A stretch of DNA of 64,000 bases from Porticoccus sp963974675 (GTDB taxonomy: Bacteria; Pseudomonadota; Gammaproteobacteria; Pseudomonadales; Porticoccaceae). The notes under the pieces were generated by a model. It worked only from the letters and a program-made list of their open reading frames with translations. It made no database searches and was not told the DNA's origin. The DNA is taken from assembly GCA_963974675.1 (NCBI GenBank), contig CAXBDQ010000008.1, positions 1 to 64,000 of the forward strand. The letters run 5' to 3'. Position 1 is the first letter of the stretch. Every line of letters begins with the position of its first letter. A program made the position numbers and the translations under genes. Shown piece after piece: positions 35,997 through 44,788 of this stretch.

Positions 35997-36728
35997 ATGG
36001 CAAGACAAGTCGTATTGGATACAGAAACCACCGGTTTGGAAACAAGTCAGGATCATCGAATTATTGAAATTGGTTGTGTTGAATTAGTCAATCGCCGATT
36101 AACTGGCCGTCACTACCACCAATACATTAACCCTGAGCGGGAGATTGATCAGGGGGCCATGGAAGTACATGGAATTACCAATGAATCCCTGGCAGATAAG
36201 CCTGTATTTGCTTCTGTAGCGGATGAGTTTTTGGACTTTATTCGGGGATCAGAGCTTGTCATTCACAATGCACCCTTTGATATTGGTTTTATTGATCATG
36301 AATTTGGTAAGTTGGACGACTATGCTTCCGTGACCAATAGCTGTGATGTGATTGATACCTTGGTGATGGCTCGTCAGCGTCATCCTGGTCAGAAAAATAA
36401 CTTGAATGCGTTGTGTAAACGCTATGGTGTGGATAACTCAAAGCGCGATTTACATGGGGCTCTACTTGACGCGGAAATACTTGCCGACGTTTATTTGTTA
36501 ATGACGGGTGGGCAAGTGGACCTGGTGTTGGGTAGTCATGGTAGCGCTAAGGAGGGTAATGTACAAAACGACATCCGTCGTCTTTCGAGTGACCGATCGC
36601 CCCTTAAAATTATTCGTGCCAGCGAAGAAGAACTGGAACAGCACAACGAAAAACTGGCCCAAATTAATAAGGCCAGTGATGGTAGTTGTGTGTGGTTGGC
36701 GGCATCAGTTGATGCCGCTTCAGACTAG
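35997..36728 (+). CDS. dnaQ: DNA polymerase III epsilon subunit (proofreading exonuclease)
   Basis: A 3'-5' proofreading exonuclease of the replicative polymerase. It has 243 residues. Exo I is VLDTETTGLE, Exo II is IHNAPFDIGFIDHEF and Exo III is HGALLDAEILADVYL, giving the full DEDDh set. The C-terminal part (about 190-240) that binds the alpha subunit is present. It lies 67 bp after rnhA, the common gammaproteobacterial pairing (divergent in E. coli, co-directional here). Confidence 0.96.
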   Translation: MARQVVLDTETTGLETSQDHRIIEIGCVELVNRRLTGRHYHQYINPEREIDQGAMEVHGITNESLADKPVFASVADEFLDFIRGSELVIHNAPFDIGFIDHEFGKLDDYASVTNSCDVIDTLVMARQRHPGQKNNLNALCKRYGVDNSKRDLHGALLDAEILADVYLLMTGGQVDLVLGSHGSAKEGNVQNDIRRLSSDRSPLKIIRASEEELEQHNEKLAQINKASDGSCVWLAASVDAASD

Positions 36729-36753
36729 CTTCAGTGTGTCTATGATATCCTGA

Positions 36754-38262
36754 TTACAGAACGTACTTCACACACAATACACCAACAACTGAAAGAACAA
36801 TGGTGTAGGGCATCGCCATAATGACCATCCTGCCATAGGATAGTCGAATAAGTGGAGCCAATGCAGAGGTTAACAGGAATAAGAATGCTGCCTGCCCATT
36901 GGGTGTCGCAACACTAGGAAGGTTAGTACCCGTATTGATAGCAACGGTGAGCAGATCGAAATGTTCTCTACTAATTTTTCCTGCATCCAGTACGGCTTTA
37001 ACTTCGTTAATGTATACCGTTGCTACAAAAACATTATCACTGATCGCAGAGAGTACCCCGTTAGCGATAAAGAACATGACGGGCTGTATGCTCGGATCCA
37101 TTTCCAGTACTGCATGAATAATCGGTGAGAACAGATGTTGGTCGTGAATAACTGCCACGATGGCAAAAAACACTACCAGTAACGCCGTAAATGGTAGGGC
37201 TTCTTCAAACGCATGACCAATACGGTGTTCTTCAGTGATACCGTTAAAAGCCGTCAGAAGGACGATAACTGATAGGCCAATTAGCCCTACGGGTGCTAAG
37301 TGAAACGCTAAACCGACAATCAGAAAAAGCGCGACCAATGCCTGAATAATTAAGGACATTCGGTGTTTATTCGTCATCTTTTTAGATTCTTGTACGTCGA
37401 ACTCCTCCAACACTGTGCGTACAGCCTCAGGAAGTTTGGTGCCATAGCCAAACCCACCGAACTTTTCCAGAAGTACGCAGGTTATTAGGCCGCAGACTAA
37501 AACAGGCATAGTGACGGGAGCCATTATTAGAAAGAATTCTATAAAAGTCCAACCAGCTTTTTCTGCAATTAATAGGTTTTGGGGTTCTCCTACTAAGGTA
37601 GTAACACCACCCAATGCGGTACCAACAGCACCGTGCATAATCAAGCTGCGTAAGAACGAACGAAAACCTTCCAAGTCTTTTCGGTGATATTCAGTGACTG
37701 AGTCATCATTGGAATGGTCGTGACCATGTTCGTGATGCACCTCTTTGCCTGAAGCTACCTTGTGATATACCGAATAGAAACCTATCGCGACGCTGATGAG
37801 TACAGCCGTTACTGTCAGGGCGTCTAAGAAGGCAGACAAAAAGGCTCCAGCGATAGAGAATAGTAATGACAGTACCACCTTGGATCGAACACCAATCAAA
37901 AGTTTGGTAAAGGTGAACAAAAGCAGGTCACGCATAAAGTAAATGCCTGCCACCATAAAAATTAGTAGAAGAATAACTTCAAAATTCCCTAGCGCCTCAT
38001 GATAGACCGTTTCCGGTTTAGTCATACCCAGAAGAACTGCCTCAATGGCGAGTAGTCCACCGGGTTGCAGTGGGTAGCATTTTAGGGCCATGGCTAGGCA
38101 AAAAATAAATTCAACGATCAACACCCAGCCAGTGAAAAAATTATTGGTGGTGAAAACGAGAATAGGGTTAGCAACTAAAAAAGCCAGAATGGTGTATTTA
38201 TACCAATCGGGAGAGTTACCCAGAAAATTTTTACTGAAAGCCTGAAGCATTGGCTGGGGCAT
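36754..38262 (-). CDS. nhaB: Na+/H+ antiporter NhaB
   Basis: Exports Na+ in exchange for protons at the inner membrane. Its 502 residues with about twelve membrane segments match E. coli NhaB. Diagnostic stretches are NFLGNSPDWYKY, ALKCYPLQPGGLLAIEAVLL, FLSAFLDALTVTAVLISVAI and GTALGGVTTLVGEPQNL. A His-rich insertion (EVHHEHGHDHSNDD, about 173-188) lies in a loop and could be a metal or pH-sensing patch. It converges on dnaQ and diverges from the fimL-like gene. Confidence 0.95.
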   Translation of the reverse strand: MPQPMLQAFSKNFLGNSPDWYKYTILAFLVANPILVFTTNNFFTGWVLIVEFIFCLAMALKCYPLQPGGLLAIEAVLLGMTKPETVYHEALGNFEVILLLIFMVAGIYFMRDLLLFTFTKLLIGVRSKVVLSLLFSIAGAFLSAFLDALTVTAVLISVAIGFYSVYHKVASGKEVHHEHGHDHSNDDSVTEYHRKDLEGFRSFLRSLIMHGAVGTALGGVTTLVGEPQNLLIAEKAGWTFIEFFLIMAPVTMPVLVCGLITCVLLEKFGGFGYGTKLPEAVRTVLEEFDVQESKKMTNKHRMSLIIQALVALFLIVGLAFHLAPVGLIGLSVIVLLTAFNGITEEHRIGHAFEEALPFTALLVVFFAIVAVIHDQHLFSPIIHAVLEMDPSIQPVMFFIANGVLSAISDNVFVATVYINEVKAVLDAGKISREHFDLLTVAINTGTNLPSVATPNGQAAFLFLLTSALAPLIRLSYGRMVIMAMPYTIVLSVVGVLCVKYVL

Positions 38263-38413
38263 GAGGTTGTCCTTATTTTTTTGGATCTATTTTGTTGGAC
38301 TCAAATCAAGTGAATAATAGTGCTATTATCCCCCTGTAGGCAAGGGCGAACGGTATAACGAGGTTGGCAGTTTTGCAAGTATTAGCCATCGGCACAATGG
38401 ATAATGAGTAGCT

Positions 38414-40084
38414 ATGTATTTGATTAATAAGCAGGCGTTGGAGCTAGTAAAAGGCGAACTTCAAAGTGAAATGGAGAAGTTGATCTTTGAAATTGATCAA
38501 CCAGTCCACAAAATGGATAGGGAGGCGCTGTTAAATGGCCTGACGCACATTCATGGTGTTTTCTCACTATTGGAGGTGGTTGGGGGCAAGGCAATTGTTA
38601 CGGATATCGTGGCGTTGCTTCAATCTGCGGGAGCTGAGGAGTTAAGTGAGGGGCATTGGGATGTCGCGGTTAATGCGATCAAATTATTGCCGGTCTATTT
38701 TCAACAGGTTCAGTCAGCGGAGCGGGATAACCCGCTATTGTTGCTTCCAGAGATTAATGAGCTGCGACGTTGTAATGGGCAGCCATTAAGGGATGAGTAT
38801 TTCTTTATATCGCAGTTGTTGCCTGAGTCACCCATTGTTTCTCTCATTATGTCGAAGGATTCATCACAACTGGATGTGATAAGACTCTCTCGGCATTTAT
38901 TTCAGAAGGGCTTAATTCAAGCTGTTCGAGGCAGTGGACGCAAAGCTGCAGTTAAGATTATGGCGCACGCTATTCATCGTTTGCGCAAGGTGATGACTGA
39001 TGGATCTGAGCAACTGTACTGGTCCATGGTTTTTGAGGTTCTTGGTGCTTTATATCGGGGGGCACTTGGGTTTGAGCAAACTCGCTTGCGCGCATTGATG
39101 TCTATTGAACGGCAACTGAAGATGCTTGCGGAAAATGCTTCTCATGAAAAATCTTATCCAGAGACCCAGCAAATGGCCATGATGGCCCATTTCGTACTTT
39201 CTGGTTGCTCCACGGAGAGCGCCCAGAAATTGTCTGCCGAATTGGCTATAGAACCTCTCAATTTTTGCGCTAAGGATATCAGCGCCTACCGTGCTCATAT
39301 GGTGGCTAGTGGCGGGTCTGATTTTCCTGAAATGATGTTGGTGCTGAGCGATAAGTATGATGAGCTGAGTTTTGTACTGGACGAATTGGTGATTAACCCC
39401 GGGCAGCGTACTCATAATCGAAGTCAGTTGCAGACGGGTCTCGCCAGCACCGCTGAAATATGTCTGATGTTAGGGTTGTCTCAATTAGGTCAGCGGTGTA
39501 GCCAGCATGCTGAACAATTAATGGGCATTTCTGGGGAGGAAAGAGTCTCAGATGAGTTGATCGATGACATGGTGAATACATTACTTTGCTTAGATTCCAT
39601 TATCGTAGAATTACGAGATCAATCGCCTTCAGAGCATCAGTTGCAACAAATTAATCAGCAGACATTAAAAGCTATCGTCGAGTCAAACGTGGTTAACCAT
39701 GCCGAGAGACGAGTGTTACAGGAGGCTCTTATAAACCTTGCAGAGGTGATGAGGGTGTCGAGCGATTACTGTGAAGGCATGCCTGATGAAGGTATGGCAT
39801 CGAATAGTGGTGATCGGTCAATTTTGGATAACTTCAATGCGTTAGTTGGGTCGGTTGATATGTTGGGTTTAAGCCGAGCTTCATCTGTGGCTCGGCGCTG
39901 TCTTCATTATTTTGAAAAGAATTTTAATGGGGACGGAGAAGAAATACCGGAAACAATGGCGGATGTATTTGCCGATGCCATTGTGAGCTTGGAGTATTAT
40001 TTGGATAATCGGCGTTGGGACTCGAGTTTTGACGATTCGGTCCTTAGCGTTGCTGAAAGTTGTTTGACCCGATTGGAAACCTAG
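38414..40084 (+). CDS. fimL: FimL-like protein (ChpA N-terminus homologue)
   Basis: A 556-residue soluble, helical protein that I identify as FimL by shape, length and position between nhaB and nudC, as I recall in Pseudomonas. FimL resembles the N-terminal Hpt-like region of the chemosensory kinase ChpA and promotes type IV pilus twitching and cAMP signalling. Visible are repeated helical bundles (MDREALLNGLTHIHGVFSLL, AVKIMAHAIHRLRKVM, LDNFNALVGSVDMLGLSRAS). No pil or chp genes lie in this window. The sequence match itself is not checked. Confidence 0.7.
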   Translation: MYLINKQALELVKGELQSEMEKLIFEIDQPVHKMDREALLNGLTHIHGVFSLLEVVGGKAIVTDIVALLQSAGAEELSEGHWDVAVNAIKLLPVYFQQVQSAERDNPLLLLPEINELRRCNGQPLRDEYFFISQLLPESPIVSLIMSKDSSQLDVIRLSRHLFQKGLIQAVRGSGRKAAVKIMAHAIHRLRKVMTDGSEQLYWSMVFEVLGALYRGALGFEQTRLRALMSIERQLKMLAENASHEKSYPETQQMAMMAHFVLSGCSTESAQKLSAELAIEPLNFCAKDISAYRAHMVASGGSDFPEMMLVLSDKYDELSFVLDELVINPGQRTHNRSQLQTGLASTAEICLMLGLSQLGQRCSQHAEQLMGISGEERVSDELIDDMVNTLLCLDSIIVELRDQSPSEHQLQQINQQTLKAIVESNVVNHAERRVLQEALINLAEVMRVSSDYCEGMPDEGMASNSGDRSILDNFNALVGSVDMLGLSRASSVARRCLHYFEKNFNGDGEEIPETMADVFADAIVSLEYYLDNRRWDSSFDDSVLSVAESCLTRLET

Positions 40085-40123
40085 CTTTCCATCGCTATCG
40101 TCTGACCGTTGTAAGGGGAATGT

Positions 40124-40987
40124 TTGGTTATATCAGGTGACTTTTATCCATGTTCTACCCTTCCTGAGGGTAGCGCTCTGGTTGACGTATTATCCGGACA
40201 AGAACCTCTATATATAGCTGTTGCAGGGCAACAGCTATTAACTCGTCAGAATAGCCAAAAATTCTTGTTTGAAGCCGCTGAGCTTTCCATTGCAGAGGGC
40301 TTGGCCGAAAAGCACTCGCCACATTATTTATTGGGTTTATACCAACACAGACCCTGTTATGTTCTGGATTATAGCGATGAACCTCATGCCTTAAAGGGTT
40401 TTGAATGGCGAAGGTTGAGGTCCTTTTTAGATTCTGTAGATGACTTGCACTTCAACCTTGCTGGACGTGCATGCCAAGTTGTTAATTGGGATAGGGAACA
40501 CCGCTTCTGTGGGACTTGTGGTTCACGCACGAGTATATCTGAGGTTGATCATGCGCGGGTTTGCAATCCCTGCGATCGCCAATTCTACCCAAGAATTTCA
40601 CCTTGTGTCATTGTCGTTGTGACGAAGGATGAACACTGTTTGTTGGCAAGGAACTCGGCATGGGAAAAAAGATATTTTAGTGCTTTGGCTGGGTTTATTG
40701 AGCCTGGAGAGACGGTAGAGTTAGCACTGCATCGTGAAATAAAAGAAGAGGTTGGTATTGAAGTGGAGAACTTACAGTATTTTTCCAGTCAGCCATGGCC
40801 TTTTCCTGGACAATTAATGCTGGGCTTTCATGCCACCTATAAGGCGGGAGATATTCAGGTGGATAATCAGGAAATCGTCGAGGCTGATTGGTGGCACTAT
40901 ACCGATTTACCCCCATGTCCTGCACCGCAAACATTATCTGGTCGTCTGATTGAGCACTTTGTTCGTCAGTGTAGACAGCGGGGGTAG
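40124..40987 (+). CDS. nudC: NAD(H) pyrophosphatase / NAD-RNA decapping NudC
   Basis: A Nudix hydrolase that cleaves NADH and removes NAD caps from RNA. It has 287 residues. The zinc ribbon is Cys129, Cys132, Cys147 and Cys150 (CGTC, CNPC). The Nudix box is GFIEPGETVELALHREIKEE from Gly190, followed by VGI. The NADH-specific motif SQPWPFPGQLMLGF follows. It starts at TTG with AAGGGGAA 5 nt upstream; an ATG four bases earlier is out of frame. The N-terminal dimer domain is present. Confidence 0.95.
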   Translation: MVISGDFYPCSTLPEGSALVDVLSGQEPLYIAVAGQQLLTRQNSQKFLFEAAELSIAEGLAEKHSPHYLLGLYQHRPCYVLDYSDEPHALKGFEWRRLRSFLDSVDDLHFNLAGRACQVVNWDREHRFCGTCGSRTSISEVDHARVCNPCDRQFYPRISPCVIVVVTKDEHCLLARNSAWEKRYFSALAGFIEPGETVELALHREIKEEVGIEVENLQYFSSQPWPFPGQLMLGFHATYKAGDIQVDNQEIVEADWWHYTDLPPCPAPQTLSGRLIEHFVRQCRQRG

Positions 40988-40994
40988 TTGATCC

Positions 40995-41693
40995 ATGCCA
41001 TTAATACTACCGACATTACTGCCACTGATTATCGGTATCATTTTGTTATGTTTATCGATGTACTTATTATTTAGAGCTCATATATTGGCAGTTCTATTGA
41101 AAGTAATCCCCGGTTTGTTGCTGCTATTTTGTGCTGTTATCTTAATTTTTAGTAGCATGGATATGATGAGTTATCGACAGCTTCTTAAAGAAGAATCAGT
41201 GGCAACACTACATTTTGAGCAGCTAGCGCCCCAGAGCTATGAAGTGATGGTCATCGATAAAGGCAATCAGCAGCATTACTTTTATCTTAAGGGTGACCAG
41301 TGGCAACTGGATGCCCGTATGATCCGTTGGCACCCAAGTCTTATTCGTATGGGTTTCCAACCGCTATATCGCTTAGATCGGATTGGAGGTAGGTATACCG
41401 ATATCCAACAGGAGTTACACTCAGATCGGACTGTTTATCAGATCGCTAGTAGTGAATTGGCTTTGGAAGGTGGCGAGATTGGTCGCAGGGTTTTTACAAG
41501 CTGGGGTATTGATACTTGGCGCTGGTTTCACCAATGGGAATGGCTGCATAGCTGGGTAGATGCGGACTATGGAACAGCGACATTTGTGCCGATGGCTCAT
41601 GGTGCTGTTTATGAAGTCACCGTGGGGTATTCAGGCTTGGTTGCTCGTCCTGTTAATGAAAAAAGCAGACGGGCCGTTGCCACTTGGCAGTGA
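40995..41693 (+). CDS. Conserved two-TM membrane protein beside nudC
   Basis: A 232-residue protein with two N-terminal membrane helices (about 3-30 and 33-53) and a soluble, probably extracytoplasmic beta-rich domain (YEVMVIDKGNQQHYFYLKGD, FTSWGIDTWRWFHQWEWLHS). I recognise no enzyme motif. It starts 7 nt after nudC and is followed closely by sohB. From memory a similar gene occupies this spot in Pseudomonas. Function unknown. Confidence 0.75.
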   Translation: MPLILPTLLPLIIGIILLCLSMYLLFRAHILAVLLKVIPGLLLLFCAVILIFSSMDMMSYRQLLKEESVATLHFEQLAPQSYEVMVIDKGNQQHYFYLKGDQWQLDARMIRWHPSLIRMGFQPLYRLDRIGGRYTDIQQELHSDRTVYQIASSELALEGGEIGRRVFTSWGIDTWRWFHQWEWLHSWVDADYGTATFVPMAHGAVYEVTVGYSGLVARPVNEKSRRAVATWQ

Positions 41694-41750
41694 TACACTC
41701 GTTGGTTTACTTAATGTTTATTTGAATGCAGTAAAAGAGGGAGTTAGATA

Positions 41751-42773
41751 TTGGAATTTTTATCTGAATACGGTCTGTTTCTGGCCAAGGCCATAACTTT
41801 TGTGATTGCAGTTATGGTCGTGGTGGGCGTGATAGCAGAGCTTGGTGGCCGAGTACGTAAACACTCAAGGGGTGAGTTGGATATTACGCACTTGAACGAC
41901 ATTATGGACGAGATGGGTAATGTATTGCAGTCGGCTATGCTCAAACCCTCTGAACAGAAGCAGTTGAAAAAGCAGAAAAAGAAAGCTTTAAAGGCAAGCA
42001 AAAAAACACCAACAGAGAAGAGTCGGGTTTTTGTACTGGATTTTAAGGGCGACATGAGCGCCTCTGCGGTCACAAATTTACGTGAAGAAATTACGGCACT
42101 GCTGAGTCAAGCTAGCGCTGAAGATGAGGTCGTCGTGCGTTTGGAAAGTGCCGGTGGCATGGTGCACAGCTATGGGTTGGCAGCGAGTCAGCTTGATCGA
42201 GTGAAGAAAAAAGGTATTCCCTTAACCGTTTGTGTCGATAAAGTGGCAGCTAGTGGTGGGTACATGATGGCCTGTGTCGCCAATAAGATTATTGCTGCGC
42301 CATTTTCGATATTAGGGTCTATTGGCGTCGTCGCTCAACTGCCTAATTTTAATCGGTTGTTGAAGAAACACGATGTCGACATTGAACTACACACAGCGGG
42401 AGAGCATAAGAGAACTCTCACAATGCTGGGTGAAAATACTGATGAGGGTCGGGAAAAATTTATTGAAGACTTGGAGGATACCCACGAACTGTTTAAGGAG
42501 TTTGTTTCGGCACATAGGGAAAGTGTTGATATTAATGCTATTGCCACTGGAGAAATATGGCTGGGTACACGAGCAAAAGGGTTAGCGCTGGTTGATGAGT
42601 TAATGACCAGTGATGAGTATCTTGTGGATAAATCTTCAGATGCGGATATTTACGAAGTGAAATACCTGCATCGTAAAAGCCTACCCGAGAGAATGGGCAT
42701 GGCCGCTGAGAGTAGCGCAGACCGATTATTGTTGCGGTGGTGGAATCGGTTGTGTTCTCGAGATTTTTTTTAA
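41751..42773 (+). CDS. sohB: Inner-membrane protease SohB (S49 family)
   Basis: A signal-peptide-peptidase-like serine protease. It has 340 residues: an N-terminal membrane segment (about 8-28), a Lys-rich stretch (QKQLKKQKKKALKASKK), then the S49 core with VVVRLESAGGMVHSYGLAAS and the nucleophile Ser in KVAASGGYMMACVANKI, and SILGSIGVVAQLPN. It starts at TTG, with GAGGGAG about 8 nt upstream. The end of the gene is followed by a terminator shared with the convergent antiporter gene. Confidence 0.93.
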   Translation: MEFLSEYGLFLAKAITFVIAVMVVVGVIAELGGRVRKHSRGELDITHLNDIMDEMGNVLQSAMLKPSEQKQLKKQKKKALKASKKTPTEKSRVFVLDFKGDMSASAVTNLREEITALLSQASAEDEVVVRLESAGGMVHSYGLAASQLDRVKKKGIPLTVCVDKVAASGGYMMACVANKIIAAPFSILGSIGVVAQLPNFNRLLKKHDVDIELHTAGEHKRTLTMLGENTDEGREKFIEDLEDTHELFKEFVSAHRESVDINAIATGEIWLGTRAKGLALVDELMTSDEYLVDKSSDADIYEVKYLHRKSLPERMGMAAESSADRLLLRWWNRLCSRDFF

Positions 42774-42801
42774 AAGCGTCATTTCAGAACGTAAAATAAT
42801 G

Positions 42802-42838
42802 ACTAATCCAGTTGTTCGTTAAGCGAAGCTGGATTAGT
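42802..42838. terminator. Bidirectional terminator between sohB and the antiporter
   Basis: ACTAATCCAG / CTGGATTAGT, a 10-bp perfect outer stem, with inner TTCG / CGAA. T-rich ends exist both ways (TTTCTTC rightward; ATTATTTT on the minus strand). The antiporter stop codon (42834-42836) lies within the right arm. Confidence 0.75.
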
Positions 42839-44000
42839 TTCTTCGGAGTTTCTCGTTCACCGCAATGGGGTTGGGGAAGTTGAATGTCACGATATAGCTT
42901 GAAACGAGGAAGGTTAAAATGGCCGCCGCCTGTATCAGGTGGGACGCCAGTATACCGATAAGGGAGGCATTGAATGCCACATAGGCTATCAGAAGAGAAA
43001 ATTCACTGATCTGTCCCAGCCGAAAACCGATATCCCAAGCAAGAATTTTTTTCTCACTTTGTCTTCCCAATAGAAACCTGAAAATAGCAGGTTTCAATAT
43101 CAGCATAACGCCACCCAGTACAATGGCGGCTAATGCAATTTCTGGTAATAACCCGAGGTTAAAGCCGGCCCCTAATGAAAAGAAAAACATGATCAGAAAA
43201 AAGTCGCGAAGAGGCTTTAGCGTCAATGCAATATGTTGAGCAATGGGGCTTGATGCAAGCGTAATGCCGGCGAGAAAAGCGCCAATTTCCCTTGACAGCC
43301 CCAAGACCTCAGCGAGTTCTGACAACCCCATGCACCAGCCAATCGCCAATAAAAAAATGTATTCTCCCATACGATCAAATTTGGCAATAAGCTTCAGTAA
43401 GACCCAGCGTACGAAGGCCCAAGAAAAAAGAATCAGTAATGGTAGTGCTAGTAGTGTAATACCGATTTGCATGGCATCAATTTGACCGCCCTCACCGCTG
43501 AGTAGTACCAGCAAGACAAAGATGGCCAGAAAATCCTGCATTAACAGCAGGCCAATCATCATTTCGCCGATATGGCGGTGGTGCAGAATGGTAGTAGGTA
43601 AGAGTTTGATACCAATAATCGTGCTGGAAAACATCATCGCCGCGCCAATAATGAGGCATTCTGTCAGAGTGAATCCAAACATGAGGGCGACGAGGTAACC
43701 CACAACAGCAAATGAAAATGAGCTGATAAGGGTGACAACCGTGACCTTTCTTAGGGCCATCATTAAGGATTGGGGTTGTAGATCTAACCCAAGAAGAAAT
43801 AGCAGGAAAATAATGCCAATTTCTGAGATCTCAGAAAGCAGTTGCACATCTTGCACCCAGCCTAAGCCATAGGGACCTATGAGTGCGCCAAGAGCAATAT
43901 AGGCAACCAATAATGGCTGCCTGCCATAGATCGCCAATGATGCGATGATGGCGGAGCCGGTAAAAATTAAAAAGAACGATTGAAAAACAGCTTCGTTCAT
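42834..44000 (-). CDS. CPA2-type cation:proton antiporter (KefB-like, membrane domain only)
   Basis: A 388-residue integral membrane protein with about twelve segments, of the monovalent cation:proton antiporter-2 family (IALGALIGPYGLGWVQ, EIGIIFLLFLLGLDLQP, MMFSSTIIGIKLLPTT, REIGAFLAGITLASSP). Unlike KefB/KefC it stops after the transport domain and has no TrkA-N nucleotide-binding part, so gating by glutathione adducts or NADH is not expected. The cation (K+ or Na+) cannot be told. It converges on sohB. Confidence 0.87.
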   Translation of the reverse strand: MNEAVFQSFFLIFTGSAIIASLAIYGRQPLLVAYIALGALIGPYGLGWVQDVQLLSEISEIGIIFLLFLLGLDLQPQSLMMALRKVTVVTLISSFSFAVVGYLVALMFGFTLTECLIIGAAMMFSSTIIGIKLLPTTILHHRHIGEMMIGLLLMQDFLAIFVLLVLLSGEGGQIDAMQIGITLLALPLLILFSWAFVRWVLLKLIAKFDRMGEYIFLLAIGWCMGLSELAEVLGLSREIGAFLAGITLASSPIAQHIALTLKPLRDFFLIMFFFSLGAGFNLGLLPEIALAAIVLGGVMLILKPAIFRFLLGRQSEKKILAWDIGFRLGQISEFSLLIAYVAFNASLIGILASHLIQAAAILTFLVSSYIVTFNFPNPIAVNEKLRRN

Positions 44001-44235
44001 ATGGATATCCCTAGGACCTGCTGGCGTTAACTAATGACTACTACCGTTATCTGTTTTGCTCAAAAAGTCATAAAGAGCGAATTGTCGTACTCCACATAAA
44101 CGGATTGACAACGCTATGGAATAAAAAGCAGCCTCTTTCTTTATTGTGAGTGATGGGCGTTAAGGCGGCAAGTATCTTGTTGAGGGAGCAAATAGCGAAA
44201 CCAGCTGCTTCAACTCGGGTTTATTTGTATTGGGG

Positions 44236-44270
44236 CTAAAAATCCCTAGTAAGGTCGAACTTATCTAGGG
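44236..44270 (-). terminator. Terminator of the cysI-DUF934 operon
   Basis: On the minus strand CCCTAG-ATAAG ... CTTA-CTAGGG folds as a stem with one bulged base, then runs into ATTTTTA. It lies about 34 nt beyond the stop of the DUF934 gene. The rest of the 44001-44303 gap shows nothing recognisable beyond the antiporter's upstream region. Confidence 0.75.
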
Positions 44271-44303
44271 AAGTGAAGTGGTTAATTGTTTCTCTTTTTC
44301 CGT

Positions 44304-44786
44304 TCAGCCTTGACGGAACAGGGGGGTCGCTGGATCGACGGCACCTTGATAGGTCGTATCAAAGTCATTAAAGGATGACAGCGCCTCATTTAAATCGATA
44401 CCCTCTTTAAGGTCAAAGGCCGTGAAACCACAGCGTTTGAGATAAAAAAGTTGATCTTGGATTGGGTTGCCAATCGCTCTCAACTGACCAGTATAGCCAT
44501 AACGTTCTTTTAGCAATCGACCTATTGAGAAACCGCGTCCGTCAGTGAATACCGGAAAATTAACTGCAATAAGAGGAAACATATTAGCCTCATGCCCAAC
44601 GGCTTCTACTTCCTCATCACTGTCAATCCATAGCCCCATGCACATTAAATTCAGATTGTCACGGTTATCCAGCCAGTACTGCATGGGCAATAAAAGCTTA
44701 CCTGTGGGTAATTCACCTTCAAAATTTTTCTCGATAATAATCCAGGAGTCATCTACCACCTGGCCATCTTTAATGATCTTAGGCAT
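44304..44786 (-). CDS. DUF934 protein, partner of sulfite reductase
   Basis: A 160-residue soluble protein of the DUF934 family, found beside cysI-type reductases in proteobacteria and presumed to help sulfite reduction. Typical stretches are LLLPMQYWLDNRD, PLIAVNFPVFTDGRGFSIGR and LRAIGNPIQDQLFYLKRCGF. It starts 2 nt after the cysI stop, so they are co-translated. Mechanism unknown. Confidence 0.87.
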   Translation of the reverse strand: MPKIIKDGQVVDDSWIIIEKNFEGELPTGKLLLPMQYWLDNRDNLNLMCMGLWIDSDEEVEAVGHEANMFPLIAVNFPVFTDGRGFSIGRLLKERYGYTGQLRAIGNPIQDQLFYLKRCGFTAFDLKEGIDLNEALSSFNDFDTTYQGAVDPATPLFRQG

Positions 44787-44788
44787 CG

